64,000 nucleotides of DNA from positions 186,001 to 250,000 of the forward strand of contig NZ_JACHBD010000008.1 in the NCBI RefSeq assembly GCF_014200175.1, given 5' to 3'. The first letter of the stretch is position 1. Each line of letters starts with the position of its first letter. Made by a program: the position numbers and the translations under genes. Origin of the DNA: Rhizobium lentis (lineage in GTDB: Bacteria; Pseudomonadota; Alphaproteobacteria; Rhizobiales; Rhizobiaceae). This document shows, piece by piece, positions 35,041-43,849 of the stretch. Below the pieces are notes generated by a model. It was given only the letters and a program-made list of their open reading frames with translations, searched no databases and was not told where the DNA came from.

Positions 35041-36867
35041 ATGCGTATTACGATCAAACTTAAACTCGCAGCCGCATTCGGTTTCGTCATACTGTTGCTG
35101 GTGGGGAGCGCGATTTATGGAATCATCAGCCTCGGCTCGCTGAACGATGCTGTCGGCAGCCTCATCTCCGGTCCGGCAAAAAGACTGGAGTTGGCTCTGG
35201 AAGCCCAGACGGCCGAACTCAATGCTGTTCGCTGGCAGAAGAACGCCCTACTGGAGATGAATCCTGAAACGGTGATCAGGGACTATCAGAAGTCGGCCAA
35301 GAGCACGGACGAGATGCTCGCCTTCGCGACAAGCGGTCAACAGCTCGCAACCGCGGAGGGCAAGCCCACCTGGGACAGGCTGATCGAGCTGGCCAAACGC
35401 TTCAGTGAAGGGTCCGCTAAGGTCGCCGCCATCCAGGAAAGTGGTGACAGGGCAGGGGCCAACGCACTTTCGTCAGGAGAGGTTCGTGCTGTCGTCGTGG
35501 AACTGGAAGAAGTGTTCGACACGCTCGTCAGGCTGCAGCAGAAGGCCATGACGCAGGCCGATAACGACACCGACGTCCTCTATAGCACCACCAAGAACAT
35601 GCTGATCGGCATCGCACTCGGTGCATCCCTCATCGGCTTCGCGGCCGCATTGTGGATCGCTCTCGGCGTCAACAGCGGCCTGAGCAAGATCATGCACGTT
35701 GCCAATGCCGTCGCCGCCGGCGACCTGAACCAGAAGGTCGAGATCAAGAGCAACGACGAGATCAGGGATCTCGTCGATACAATCAACGTCATGACCTCTA
35801 ATCTTCGAGCCACCGCCGAGATCGCTATGCAAATCGCCGGCGGCGACCTGACGGTCTCGCCGAAGCCGCTCTCGGAGAAGGATACGCTTGGTATCGCGCT
35901 GGAACAGATGGTCGAACGGCTTCGCGGCATCGTTGCCGATGCGATCTCGGCCGCTGAAAATGTTTCGGCCGGCAGCCAGGAGCTGTCGGCAAGTTCCGAG
36001 CAGGTCTCGCAGGGGGCTACGGAACAGGCCGCTTCCGCCGAAGAGGCTTCCGCCTCGATGGAGGAAATGGCCTCGAACATCAAGCAGAATGCCGACAATG
36101 CCGCGCAGACGGAAAAGATCGCGCGTCAATCCGCCAAGGATGCGGAAGCCAGCGGCGAAGCCGTATGCCGCGCGGTCGATGCCATGCGCACGATCGCCGA
36201 GAAGATCGGTATCGTCCAAGAAATCGCCCGGCAGACCGACCTCTTGGCTCTCAACGCTGCCGTCGAAGCCGCTCGTGCGGGTGAACATGGCAAGGGCTTT
36301 GCGGTCGTAGCCTCCGAGGTGCGCAAGCTTGCCGAACGCAGCCAGTCGGCGGCAGCCGAAATCAGCGCCATGTCGAGCGATACCGTAACGGCGGCTCAGG
36401 AAGCCGGCGACATGCTCGGGCGCCTGGTGCCCGACATTCGCAAGACGGCGGAACTGGTCTCCGAAATCAGCGCGGCCTGCCGCGAGCAGGATATCGGTGC
36501 GGCGCAGATCAACGAAGCGATCCAGCTGCTCGACAAGGTGACGCAGCAGAATGCCGGCGCCTCCGAAGAAATGTCGTCAACCTCGGAAGAGCTTGCCGCC
36601 CAGGCGGAAGAACTGCAGGCTTCGATTGCCTTCTTCAAGGTCGATATGACCGGCAACGGCAAGGCGGCGACCGGTCGCCATGGACGCGCTGCTGCGGTCA
36701 AGATGACGGCGCGCAGCCCGGCTGCGGCCGCGGTGCGCAAGCCTGCCGGCAAGGCGGCCGCCGCTAACAGCATCGCAGGCCAGCAGGCCCGCGCGAAGGG
36801 CTTTGCCCTCGATATGTCGATGGGCGGTCCCGATGATGGAGACGCCGAATTCAAGGAAAGCGCATGA
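35041..36867 (+). CDS. Methyl-accepting chemotaxis protein, copy 2 (tandem HAMP)
   Basis: A 608-residue transmembrane receptor arranged like copy 1, but about 46 residues longer. The extra length is a second HAMP-like unit after the first (first ending DTINVMTSNLRATAEI, second IAMQIAGGDLTVSPKPLSEK). The periplasmic domains of the two copies differ clearly, while the signalling hairpins are nearly identical. The tail AGQQARAKGFALDMSMGGPD is shared. The frame is open upstream, but ATG 35041 after AGAGAGGGATATTGAG aligns with the start of copy 1. Its stop overlaps the second cheW by ATGA. Confidence 0.95.
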   Translation: MRITIKLKLAAAFGFVILLLVGSAIYGIISLGSLNDAVGSLISGPAKRLELALEAQTAELNAVRWQKNALLEMNPETVIRDYQKSAKSTDEMLAFATSGQQLATAEGKPTWDRLIELAKRFSEGSAKVAAIQESGDRAGANALSSGEVRAVVVELEEVFDTLVRLQQKAMTQADNDTDVLYSTTKNMLIGIALGASLIGFAAALWIALGVNSGLSKIMHVANAVAAGDLNQKVEIKSNDEIRDLVDTINVMTSNLRATAEIAMQIAGGDLTVSPKPLSEKDTLGIALEQMVERLRGIVADAISAAENVSAGSQELSASSEQVSQGATEQAASAEEASASMEEMASNIKQNADNAAQTEKIARQSAKDAEASGEAVCRAVDAMRTIAEKIGIVQEIARQTDLLALNAAVEAARAGEHGKGFAVVASEVRKLAERSQSAAAEISAMSSDTVTAAQEAGDMLGRLVPDIRKTAELVSEISAACREQDIGAAQINEAIQLLDKVTQQNAGASEEMSSTSEELAAQAEELQASIAFFKVDMTGNGKAATGRHGRAAAVKMTARSPAAAAVRKPAGKAAAANSIAGQQARAKGFALDMSMGGPDDGDAEFKESA

Positions 36868-37346
36868 TCATGGCCACTACATCTCTGGAAGCGCAATTCG
36901 TGACCTTCAGCCTCGGCGAGGAGATTTTCGCCGTGCCGGTTGAGGTCGTTCGGGAAATCCTCGACTATGCGGAAGCCTTCAAGATTCCGAATGGTCCCGA
37001 CTATCTGCTCGGCCTGCGCGACGTGCGCGGGCAAGGTGTGCCGACCATCGATCTTCGATTGAAGCTCGGCATGACCAAGACCGTGCCGACGCCGCACACA
37101 CGGGTGCTGGTCCTCGACGTACCGATGGAGAGTCGGCTCCTGACGCTGGGCCTCGTCGCCGACCGCGTCTTCGAGGTCACGCCGTTCCGGCGCGACCAGA
37201 TCGAGGCGGCGCCCGACATCGGCGTGCGCTGGCGCTCGGACTATATTGCCGGCGTCGTTCGCCGTGAAAACGGCTTCGTCGTCATCATCGATCTTGCACG
37301 GCTCTTGTCGCGCGAGGATGCTTCTGCACTGCAATCGGCGGCCTGA
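36864..37346 (+). CDS. cheW: CheW adaptor, copy 2
   Basis: A 160-residue CheW domain: QFVTFSLGEEIFAVPVEVVREIL, YLLGLRDVRGQGVPTIDLRLKLGM and LLTLGLVADRVFEV. It has the canonical CheW length with almost no extension, unlike copy 1, which carries an extra N-terminal segment. Translation is coupled to MCP copy 2 (ATGA). An ATG at 36870 is an alternative start. Confidence 0.95.
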   Translation: MIMATTSLEAQFVTFSLGEEIFAVPVEVVREILDYAEAFKIPNGPDYLLGLRDVRGQGVPTIDLRLKLGMTKTVPTPHTRVLVLDVPMESRLLTLGLVADRVFEVTPFRRDQIEAAPDIGVRWRSDYIAGVVRRENGFVVIIDLARLLSREDASALQSAA

Positions 37347-37375
37347 CCGCGCGTCAACCCGGAGAAACGCGTTCC

Positions 37376-38233
37376 ATGAGTATGCCAGCAGCGGTCGAAA
37401 CCCAATTGCCCGGCGACCGGATCAGCAAGCGCAATTTCGACAAGCTTGCCCGGTTCATTTACGATTATAGCGGCATCAAGATGCCGCCGACAAAGCTGAC
37501 GATGCTTGAAGGGCGGCTGAGACGCCGCCTTCGCGCGACCAACCACTCGACCTTCGACGATTACTGCGACTTCCTGTTCAATAACGACGGCCTCGCCCAG
37601 GAAACCGTATACCTGATCGATGTGGTGACGACGAACAAGACCGACTTCTTCCGCGAAGCAAAGCATTTCGACTATCTGCAGAGCGTCGCGCTGCCGGCGA
37701 TCGTCAATTGCGGCGTGCGGACCATCCGCGCCTGGAGCTCGGCTTGCTCGACGGGAGCAGAACCCTACACGATGGCGATGGTGCTGGCCGAGTTCACCGA
37801 AGGTCGCAACGATGTCTCCTACAGCGTGCTGGCAACCGACCTTTCCACAGACGTGTTGCAGACCGCGCGCCGGGGCATCTATCCGGAAGATCTGATTGCG
37901 CCCGTGCCGCGCGACCTGCAGCGCAAATATGTGCTGACAGCCAAGCAGCCCAATCGGCGGGAAGTGCGCATCACGCCGAAGCTGCGCAGCAAGATTGGCT
38001 TTGCCCGCATGAATCTCATGGATGAAAAATATCCGATCGGCGACTCGATGAACGTCATCTTCTGCCGCAACGTGCTCATCTATTTCGACAAGCAGACTCA
38101 AGCGGGCGTGCTCAGCCGTCTCTGTGATTGCCTGGCGAAGGGCGGCTATATGTTCATCGGTCATTCCGAATCGATCACCGGCTTCGACCTGCCGCTGAAG
38201 CAGGTCTCGAACACGGTGTTTCAGCGTATCTAG
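37376..38233 (+). CDS. cheR: Chemoreceptor glutamate methyltransferase CheR
   Basis: A 285-residue SAM-dependent enzyme that methylates glutamates on MCP helices. The N-terminal helical domain (NFDKLARFIYDYSGIKMPPTK) is followed by the catalytic domain with TNKTDFFREAKHF, the SAM-binding WSSACSTGAEPYTMAM, VLATDLSTDVLQTARRGIY, and NVIFCRNVLIYFD. ATG 37376 follows GGAGAAACG. It is separated by 8 bases from cheB. Confidence 0.96.
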   Translation: MSMPAAVETQLPGDRISKRNFDKLARFIYDYSGIKMPPTKLTMLEGRLRRRLRATNHSTFDDYCDFLFNNDGLAQETVYLIDVVTTNKTDFFREAKHFDYLQSVALPAIVNCGVRTIRAWSSACSTGAEPYTMAMVLAEFTEGRNDVSYSVLATDLSTDVLQTARRGIYPEDLIAPVPRDLQRKYVLTAKQPNRREVRITPKLRSKIGFARMNLMDEKYPIGDSMNVIFCRNVLIYFDKQTQAGVLSRLCDCLAKGGYMFIGHSESITGFDLPLKQVSNTVFQRI

Positions 38234-38241
38234 AGGCATTC

Positions 38242-39339
38242 ATGCGCAAGAAAATCCGGGTTCTCATCATCGACGATTCCGCCAGCGTCCGGCAGACGCT
38301 GGCTCATGTGCTGGAGCAGGATCCTGATATCGAGATCATGGCAGTGGCGTCCGATCCTTTCGTGGCGGCGCGAAGGCTGCAGGAGGAGATTCCCGACGTT
38401 ATCACGCTGGACGTGGAGATGCCGCGCATGGACGGCATCACTTTCCTGCGCAAACTGATGTCGCAGCGGCCGATCCCGGTAGTGATGTGTTCGTCGCTGA
38501 CGGAAGCGGGCTCGGAAACGCTAATCCAGGCGCTGGAGGCGGGCGCCGTCGACGTCATTCTGAAGTCGAAGATCGGCGCCGCCGACGGTCTTGCCGATGA
38601 TGCGATGCGCATTCGCGAAGTCGTCAAGAGCGCCTCGCACGCGCGACTTTCCATCGCGCGCCGTGCCGCCGGAACCATTCGTTCCGCTTCCGCTGAGGGA
38701 CCAGCCAAGAAGCTTACGGCCGATGCCATGCTGCCGCCGCCAACGGGCCGCGCCATGGCGAAGACGACGGAGATGGTCGTCTGCGTCGGCGCCTCTACCG
38801 GCGGAACCGAAGCGTTGCGCGAATTCCTGGAGGAGCTGCCGGCCAATGCGCCCGGCATGGTGATCGTCCAGCATATGCCGGAGAAATTCACCGCCGCCTT
38901 CGCCAAGCGCCTGAACGGGCTCTGCGAGGTCGAGGTCAAGGAGGCCGCCGACGGCGATCCGGTGCTGCGCGGCCATGTGCTGATCGCGCCCGGTGACAAG
39001 CACACTCTGCTCGAACGCCAGGGTGCGCGCTATTATGTGAGCGTGAAGACCGGGCCGCTGGTCTCCCGCCACCGGCCTTCCGTCGATGTGCTCTTCCGTT
39101 CGGCGGCGCGTTCGGCCGGCTCCAACGCCATGGGGATCATCATGACCGGTATGGGCGACGACGGTGCGCGCGGCATGCTGGAGATGCATGAAGCCGGCGC
39201 CTACACCGTGGCGCAGGACGAGGCGAGTTCGGTTGTCTTCGGCATGCCGAAGGAGGCGATTGCCAGGGGCGGGGTCAACCGCATTCTGCCGCTCGATCAG
39301 ATCGCCCGCGAAGTCCTGATAACGCAACAGAAGTTCTGA
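38242..39339 (+). CDS. cheB: Chemoreceptor methylesterase CheB
   Basis: A 365-residue response regulator and esterase that demethylates or deamidates MCPs. The receiver has IIDDSAS and phosphoacceptor Asp in VITLDVEMPRMDG. The methylesterase domain has the catalytic triad in CVGASTGGTEALRE (Ser), VQHMPEKFT (His) and MTGMGDDGARGM (Asp). ATG 38242 lies just after the cheR stop. It is the last gene of the operon; no cheD deamidase is present. Confidence 0.96.
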   Translation: MRKKIRVLIIDDSASVRQTLAHVLEQDPDIEIMAVASDPFVAARRLQEEIPDVITLDVEMPRMDGITFLRKLMSQRPIPVVMCSSLTEAGSETLIQALEAGAVDVILKSKIGAADGLADDAMRIREVVKSASHARLSIARRAAGTIRSASAEGPAKKLTADAMLPPPTGRAMAKTTEMVVCVGASTGGTEALREFLEELPANAPGMVIVQHMPEKFTAAFAKRLNGLCEVEVKEAADGDPVLRGHVLIAPGDKHTLLERQGARYYVSVKTGPLVSRHRPSVDVLFRSAARSAGSNAMGIIMTGMGDDGARGMLEMHEAGAYTVAQDEASSVVFGMPKEAIARGGVNRILPLDQIAREVLITQQKF

Positions 39340-39539
39340 GGGCGGTTCCAGTTCCGTTGGGCAAATAAAGCGGGCGCTTTTCAGGCCGGCGGGCAGCCAT
39401 GCGTGCCTCCCCTTGAAATTTCCGCGATTTTGTGGTCTTGAGGCCGCCAATCTTTGCAGCGCTGCCTGTCATGCATGTTCAGGGACATTTCCCGCCCCTG
39501 GCAGCGCGCGTCCCGTATCAGTCCCAAGGAAATGCGCCG

Positions 39540-40340
39540 ATGGCCCGCTCAGCTCTTCTCAATGTCATGGTTCAGGCTGCTCTCAAGGCAGGAAAATCGC
39601 TGGGGCGTGATTTCGGCGAAGTGCAGAACCTGCAGGTTTCGGTGAGGGGGCCGGGCGATTTCGTTTCCGCCGCCGACCGCAAGGCCGAGAAGATCGTCAG
39701 GGAAGAGCTGATGAAGGCGCGTCCGACCTATGGCTTCCTCGCCGAGGAGAGCGAGGAGATCAAGGGCACTGACGGCGCGCATCGCTGGATCGTCGATCCG
39801 CTCGACGGCACCACCAACTTCCTGCACGGCATCCCGGCCTTCGCGGTTTCGATCGCCCTCGAACGCAACGGCGAGATCGTTGCGGCCGTAGTCTTCAATC
39901 CGGCGACCGACGAGCTTTATACTGCGGAGCGCGGCGGCGGCGCCTTCCTCAACGACCGGCGCCTGCGCGTCGCCGCGCGCCGCGTGCTGTCGGATTGCGT
40001 CATCGGCTGCGGCGTGCCGGCGCTCGGCAAACGCAACCACGGCAAATTCCTGGTCGAGCTTCGCCACGTGATGGGCGAAGTGGCGGGCATTCGCCGCCTG
40101 GGCTCGCCGACGCTTGATCTCGCCTATGTCGCCGCCGGACGTTTTGATGGTTTCTGGGAGGCGGAGCTTGCACCCTGGGACATGGCGGCCGGTATCCTGC
40201 TCATCCGCGAAGCCGGCGGCTTTGCCAGCGATTGGGACGGCGGAGCGGCCATTCTAGAGGGTGGCGCGATCGTCGCCGGCAACGAACACATCCACAAGGC
40301 GCTGGTCGAGGTTATCAAGCGACCGATTCCCGCCAAGTAG
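39540..40340 (+). CDS. suhB: Inositol-monophosphatase family protein
   Basis: A 266-residue Mg2+-dependent phosphatase. Metal-binding and catalytic motifs are complete: FLAEESEEIKG, WIVDPLDGTTNFLHGIPAF and LAPWDMAAGILLIREAGG. Family members dephosphorylate inositol-1-phosphate; in proteobacteria SuhB also acts in rRNA transcription antitermination. ATG 39540 follows AAGGAAATG and matches the usual start. About 200 bases separate it from cheB, so it has its own promoter. Confidence 0.93.
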   Translation: MARSALLNVMVQAALKAGKSLGRDFGEVQNLQVSVRGPGDFVSAADRKAEKIVREELMKARPTYGFLAEESEEIKGTDGAHRWIVDPLDGTTNFLHGIPAFAVSIALERNGEIVAAVVFNPATDELYTAERGGGAFLNDRRLRVAARRVLSDCVIGCGVPALGKRNHGKFLVELRHVMGEVAGIRRLGSPTLDLAYVAAGRFDGFWEAELAPWDMAAGILLIREAGGFASDWDGGAAILEGGAIVAGNEHIHKALVEVIKRPIPAK

Positions 40341-40428
40341 GTGAAGGAAAACGCGGCTGTTGTAAAGTCACGGTTTTCGCCTCCAGATACTTCAATTCGG
40401 CACAATGTTGCTCTAGTCTCCGCCAGCA

Positions 40429-41556
40429 ATGAGTTCGGAGGCTGCTGAACCTATGGAAAATGTGAATGTGGCGGAGCTCGGCTCCACCGAAAAGACGCCG
40501 GGCGGTTATGCCTACAGGCTTTCGAGCCCCATGCCCTTCCTCTGGACGATGCTGCTTTTCCTCGTCATCGTCGGGTTCATTGCCGCCATCCTTTTCCGGC
40601 AGACGCAGACCGCCTTCATGCACAATCCGGGCCTCAACGGCCTGATCGTTGGCGTTCTCGCGGTCGGCATCATCCTTGTTTTCAGTCACGTGCTAGCGCT
40701 TCGCCCCGAAGTGCGCTGGTTCAACTCCTTCCGCGCCGCCGGCAGCGCCGACAAGGTCAACCGCAATCCGCGGCTTTTGGCGCCGATGCGGGCACTGATC
40801 GGCAATCGCAAGACCTCGTTGGCGCTATCGACGACGGCGCTGCGTTCGATCCTCGATTCGATCGCGACCCGCCTCGATGAATCGCGCGACGTCTCGCGCT
40901 ACCTGATCGGCCTCCTGGTGTTCCTCGGCCTGCTCGGCACGTTCTGGGGCCTCATCGGCACGATCGGTTCGATCAGCGGCGTCATCCAATCGCTCGATGC
41001 CAGCTCGAACGGCACCGGGGACGTGCTTTCGGCACTGAAGGAAGGGCTGTCCACGCCGCTTTCGGGCATGGGCCAGGCCTTCTCGTCGTCACTGCTCGGC
41101 CTTTCCGGTTCGCTCATTCTCGGCTTCCTCGACCTGCAGGCCGGCCGCGCGCAGAACCGCTTCTACATGGAGCTGGAGAACTGGCTTTCCTCGGTTACCG
41201 ATGTCGGTTCCGATCTTGCGCCGGCGCTCGACGCCGTGTCCGGCTCGTCCTCGGAGGACATGCGTGCGCTCTCCGAATATCTGCGCAAGGCCTCCGAAGA
41301 GGGGGGCGTCGGCAGCCAGCGCTCGGTCGCCGCCATGGCGAGCCTTGCCGAAGGCATCCAGGGGCTCGTCAAGAACATGCGCAACGAGCAGCAGATGCTG
41401 CGCGACTGGATCGAGGCACAGCAGGACGAGGCCAAAGCAATGCGCCGGACGCTCGACCGGCTGGCCGAACGCATCGGCCTGCAGGAGCGGGCCGGTGACA
41501 AGGCCGAACGCCACCGCGACCGCGCAAGCCACACAGAGAAGAGCGAGGGCAAGTAA
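40429..41556 (+). CDS. MotA/TolQ/ExbB-type ion-channel subunit of an orphan stator-like complex
   Basis: A 375-residue inner-membrane protein with four hydrophobic segments: MPFLWTMLLFLVIVGFIAAI, LIVGVLAVGIILVFSHVLAL, YLIGLLVFLGLLGTFWGLIG and SLLGLSGSLILGFL. The third carries the LGTFWGL signature of the MotA/TolQ/ExbB proton-channel superfamily. A cytoplasmic loop lies between helices 2 and 3. The C-terminal 120 residues are charged and coiled-coil-like (MRNEQQMLRDWIEAQQDEAK). It pairs with the MotB-like gene 3 bases downstream. No flagellar or Tol genes are adjacent. ATG 40429 is used; ATG 40453, after GGAG, is possible. Confidence 0.85.
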   Translation: MSSEAAEPMENVNVAELGSTEKTPGGYAYRLSSPMPFLWTMLLFLVIVGFIAAILFRQTQTAFMHNPGLNGLIVGVLAVGIILVFSHVLALRPEVRWFNSFRAAGSADKVNRNPRLLAPMRALIGNRKTSLALSTTALRSILDSIATRLDESRDVSRYLIGLLVFLGLLGTFWGLIGTIGSISGVIQSLDASSNGTGDVLSALKEGLSTPLSGMGQAFSSSLLGLSGSLILGFLDLQAGRAQNRFYMELENWLSSVTDVGSDLAPALDAVSGSSSEDMRALSEYLRKASEEGGVGSQRSVAAMASLAEGIQGLVKNMRNEQQMLRDWIEAQQDEAKAMRRTLDRLAERIGLQERAGDKAERHRDRASHTEKSEGK

Positions 41557-41559
41557 GCC

Positions 41560-42591
41560 ATGGCTCTTGCCCGCAACCGCCGCCGCGAACGCACGGTCGA
41601 CTATTGGCCGGGTTTCGTCGATGCGCTATCGACGCTGCTGATCTCGATCATGTTCGTGCTGACGGTCTTCGTCGTCGGGCAGTTCATTCTCAGCCGCGAG
41701 ATTACAGGGCGAGACGAGGTGCTCAATCGCCTCAACAGCCAGATCAACGAGCTGACGCAGCTTCTCGCGCTCGAAAAAGGCAGCAATCAGGATCTCCAGG
41801 ACTCGGTCGCCAACCTGCAGGCTTCGCTTGCTAACGCCGAAGGCGAGCGCTCGCGGCTCCAGGCGCTGCTGAATGCCGGTTCAGGTGGCCAGGACGCGGC
41901 GCAGAAGCGGATCGGTGCGATGACGCACGAGCTCGACGAGCAGAAGCAGGTGAGCCAACGGGCCCTCAGCCAGGTCGAGCTGCTGAACCAGCAGATATCA
42001 GCACTTCGCAGTCAGATCGCCGCCGTCGAAGCGGCCCTTCAAGCGTCTGAGGAGAAGGATCGGGTCTCGCAGACCAAGATCGCCGATCTCGGCAGCCGCC
42101 TGAACGTGGCGCTTGCCGCTCGCGTGCAGGAGTTGAACCGTTACCGCTCCGATTTCTTCGGCCGCTTGCGCGAGATCCTTTCGAACCGCGAGAATATCCG
42201 CATCGTCGGCGACCGATTTGTCTTCCAATCGGAAGTGCTGTTTCCCTCGGGCGGCGCCGATCTCAATCCGGAGGGGCAGACGGAGATGGCAAAGCTTGCG
42301 ACCGCCCTGCTCGACCTCGCCAAGGAAATTCCCCCGGAAATCAACTGGGTGCTGCGTGTCGACGGCCATACCGACAACGTGCCGCTGGGCGGAACGGGCC
42401 GCTATCGCGACAATTGGGAGCTTTCCTCGGCGCGCGCGACGTCGGTCGTCAAGTTCCTGATCGGCCAAGGCGTGCCGGCCGACCGGCTCGTTGCCGCCGG
42501 CTTCGGCGAGTTCCAGCCGATCGCGCCCGGCGATTCGCCGGACGCGCGCGCCACCAACCGTCGCATCGAGTTGAAGCTGACCGAGAAATAA
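41560..42591 (+). CDS. MotB/OmpA-type peptidoglycan-binding partner of the stator-like complex
   Basis: A 343-residue protein: a basic N-terminus, one membrane helix (WPGFVDALSTLLISIMFVLT) with Asp21 at the position of the proton-carrying Asp of MotB and ZorB, a coiled coil of about 140 residues rich in Gln/Leu, and a C-terminal OmpA domain that binds peptidoglycan (VDGHTDNVPLG, NWELSSARATSVVKFL, ATNRRIELKL). The long coiled coil makes it larger than flagellar MotB partners. It is cotranscribed with the MotA-like gene and its stop abuts that of the convergent sigma-factor gene. Confidence 0.87.
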   Translation: MALARNRRRERTVDYWPGFVDALSTLLISIMFVLTVFVVGQFILSREITGRDEVLNRLNSQINELTQLLALEKGSNQDLQDSVANLQASLANAEGERSRLQALLNAGSGGQDAAQKRIGAMTHELDEQKQVSQRALSQVELLNQQISALRSQIAAVEAALQASEEKDRVSQTKIADLGSRLNVALAARVQELNRYRSDFFGRLREILSNRENIRIVGDRFVFQSEVLFPSGGADLNPEGQTEMAKLATALLDLAKEIPPEINWVLRVDGHTDNVPLGGTGRYRDNWELSSARATSVVKFLIGQGVPADRLVAAGFGEFQPIAPGDSPDARATNRRIELKLTEK

Positions 42592-43842
42592 TCAGCTTGA
42601 TATTGTCCGCCGCGACTCCTCGAGCCTCTCGGCGAGAAAGGCGCGAACGGCGGGACTGTCGCTGAGTCCAATCGCTATCACGTAAGAGTCAGCCGCGGCG
42701 GTATTTTCGCCGGCCCGTGCCAGAAGAAAGGCACGCACGGCCCAGTAGGGCTGATAGGCCGCGATGGCGCGCGGATCGATCCGGTCGAGCCGGTCGAGGC
42801 CTTCGGCGGCGCTTGAGGCCCTGCCGATCACCGCCGCCTCGGCGACGCGGGCGCCGAGCGTCGGCTTCATCAGCAGCAGCGCGGCATAGAGCGTCGTCAG
42901 CGCCTGCCAGTCGGTCGTCCCGGAAAGCCGGCGCGCCGCATGCACGGATTGAATTGCCGCCTGACACTGAAAAGGGCCGAAACGCTCGAAGCTCCCAGCC
43001 TTGCGCAGCAGCGCGTCTGCCTCGGCGATCATGTTCGCGTTCCAGACCGCCGTATCCTGCTCGTCCAGCGGCACATATCGACCATCGCCGCGGCGTCGGG
43101 CCTTACGGCGGGCTTCGCAGTGAAGCATCAGTGAGAGGAGGCCGATCGCTTCCGGCTCGTCCGGCAGCACCGTCAGAAGCGCCCGGCCGAGCCAGATCGC
43201 TTCGGCGGCAAGCGACTGGTGCGCCTCCTCGCCGTCAAGGCCATCCCATCCGATGCCATAGGCGGCGTAGATCGCCGAAAGCACGGCGGCCAGCCGCTCC
43301 GGCAGGGTGGGCCGAGGCGGAACGGTGAAGGGAATACCGGCATCGCGGATCTTCGTCTTGGCCCGCACCAGCCGCTGGCTTGTCGCTTGCGGCGAAGCGA
43401 CGAAGGCCTGTGCGATAGTTTTCGCCTCGATGCCGAGAACCGTCTGCAGCATCAGCGCCGTATGCACGGAGCTGTCGATGGCAGGGTGGGTACAGGCAAA
43501 GAGCAGCTTCAGCCGCTCATCGGGAAAAACGGAATTGCCGGCCTCGTTCATGCGCTCCTCCGCTTCCTCAAGGGCGAGCGATATCGTCGTTCGTGCGTTA
43601 GCCTCGACGGTGCGGTGGCGGGCCGCCTGCATGAGGTTGCGCCGTGCGGCGACCAGCAGCCAGGCTTCGGGATTGACAGGAATGCCGCGCTCCGGCCAGA
43701 CGCGCAAGGCCGAAGCCAGCGCCTCCGACAATGCGTCTTCCGCCGCCGGCACGTCACGCGAGCGGGCGGCGAGAAAGGCGATCAGCTTGCCATAGGACTG
43801 ACGCGCCACCTGTTCGGCAGCGCGTCGGGCATCGGCGGACAT
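42592..43842 (-). CDS. ECF sigma factor with C-terminal TPR-like extension (ECF42 type)
   Basis: A 416-residue sigma factor: sigma-2 region (SYGKLIAFLAARSRDVPAAEDALSEALA, WLLVAARRNLMQAAR), sigma-4 HTH (IEAKTIAQAFVASPQATSQRLVRAK), then a DUF6596/TPR-like extension of about 220 residues (YGIGWDGLDGEEAHQSLAAEAIWLGRAL). This architecture plus the upstream DGPF gene is the ECF42 arrangement, in which no classical anti-sigma factor exists and the extension controls activity. ATG 43842 follows the partner's stop by 7 bases with GACGGGA between, so the two are cotranscribed. Confidence 0.9.
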   Translation of the reverse strand: MSADARRAAEQVARQSYGKLIAFLAARSRDVPAAEDALSEALASALRVWPERGIPVNPEAWLLVAARRNLMQAARHRTVEANARTTISLALEEAEERMNEAGNSVFPDERLKLLFACTHPAIDSSVHTALMLQTVLGIEAKTIAQAFVASPQATSQRLVRAKTKIRDAGIPFTVPPRPTLPERLAAVLSAIYAAYGIGWDGLDGEEAHQSLAAEAIWLGRALLTVLPDEPEAIGLLSLMLHCEARRKARRRGDGRYVPLDEQDTAVWNANMIAEADALLRKAGSFERFGPFQCQAAIQSVHAARRLSGTTDWQALTTLYAALLLMKPTLGARVAEAAVIGRASSAAEGLDRLDRIDPRAIAAYQPYWAVRAFLLARAGENTAAADSYVIAIGLSDSPAVRAFLAERLEESRRTISS

Positions 43843-43849
43843 TCCCGTC

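Noticed and set aside
40429..42591. Zorya-type anti-phage system
   Set aside because: Only the ZorA/ZorB-like channel pair is present. No ZorC, ZorD or ZorE gene lies within 10 kb on either side, and the neighbours are housekeeping genes.
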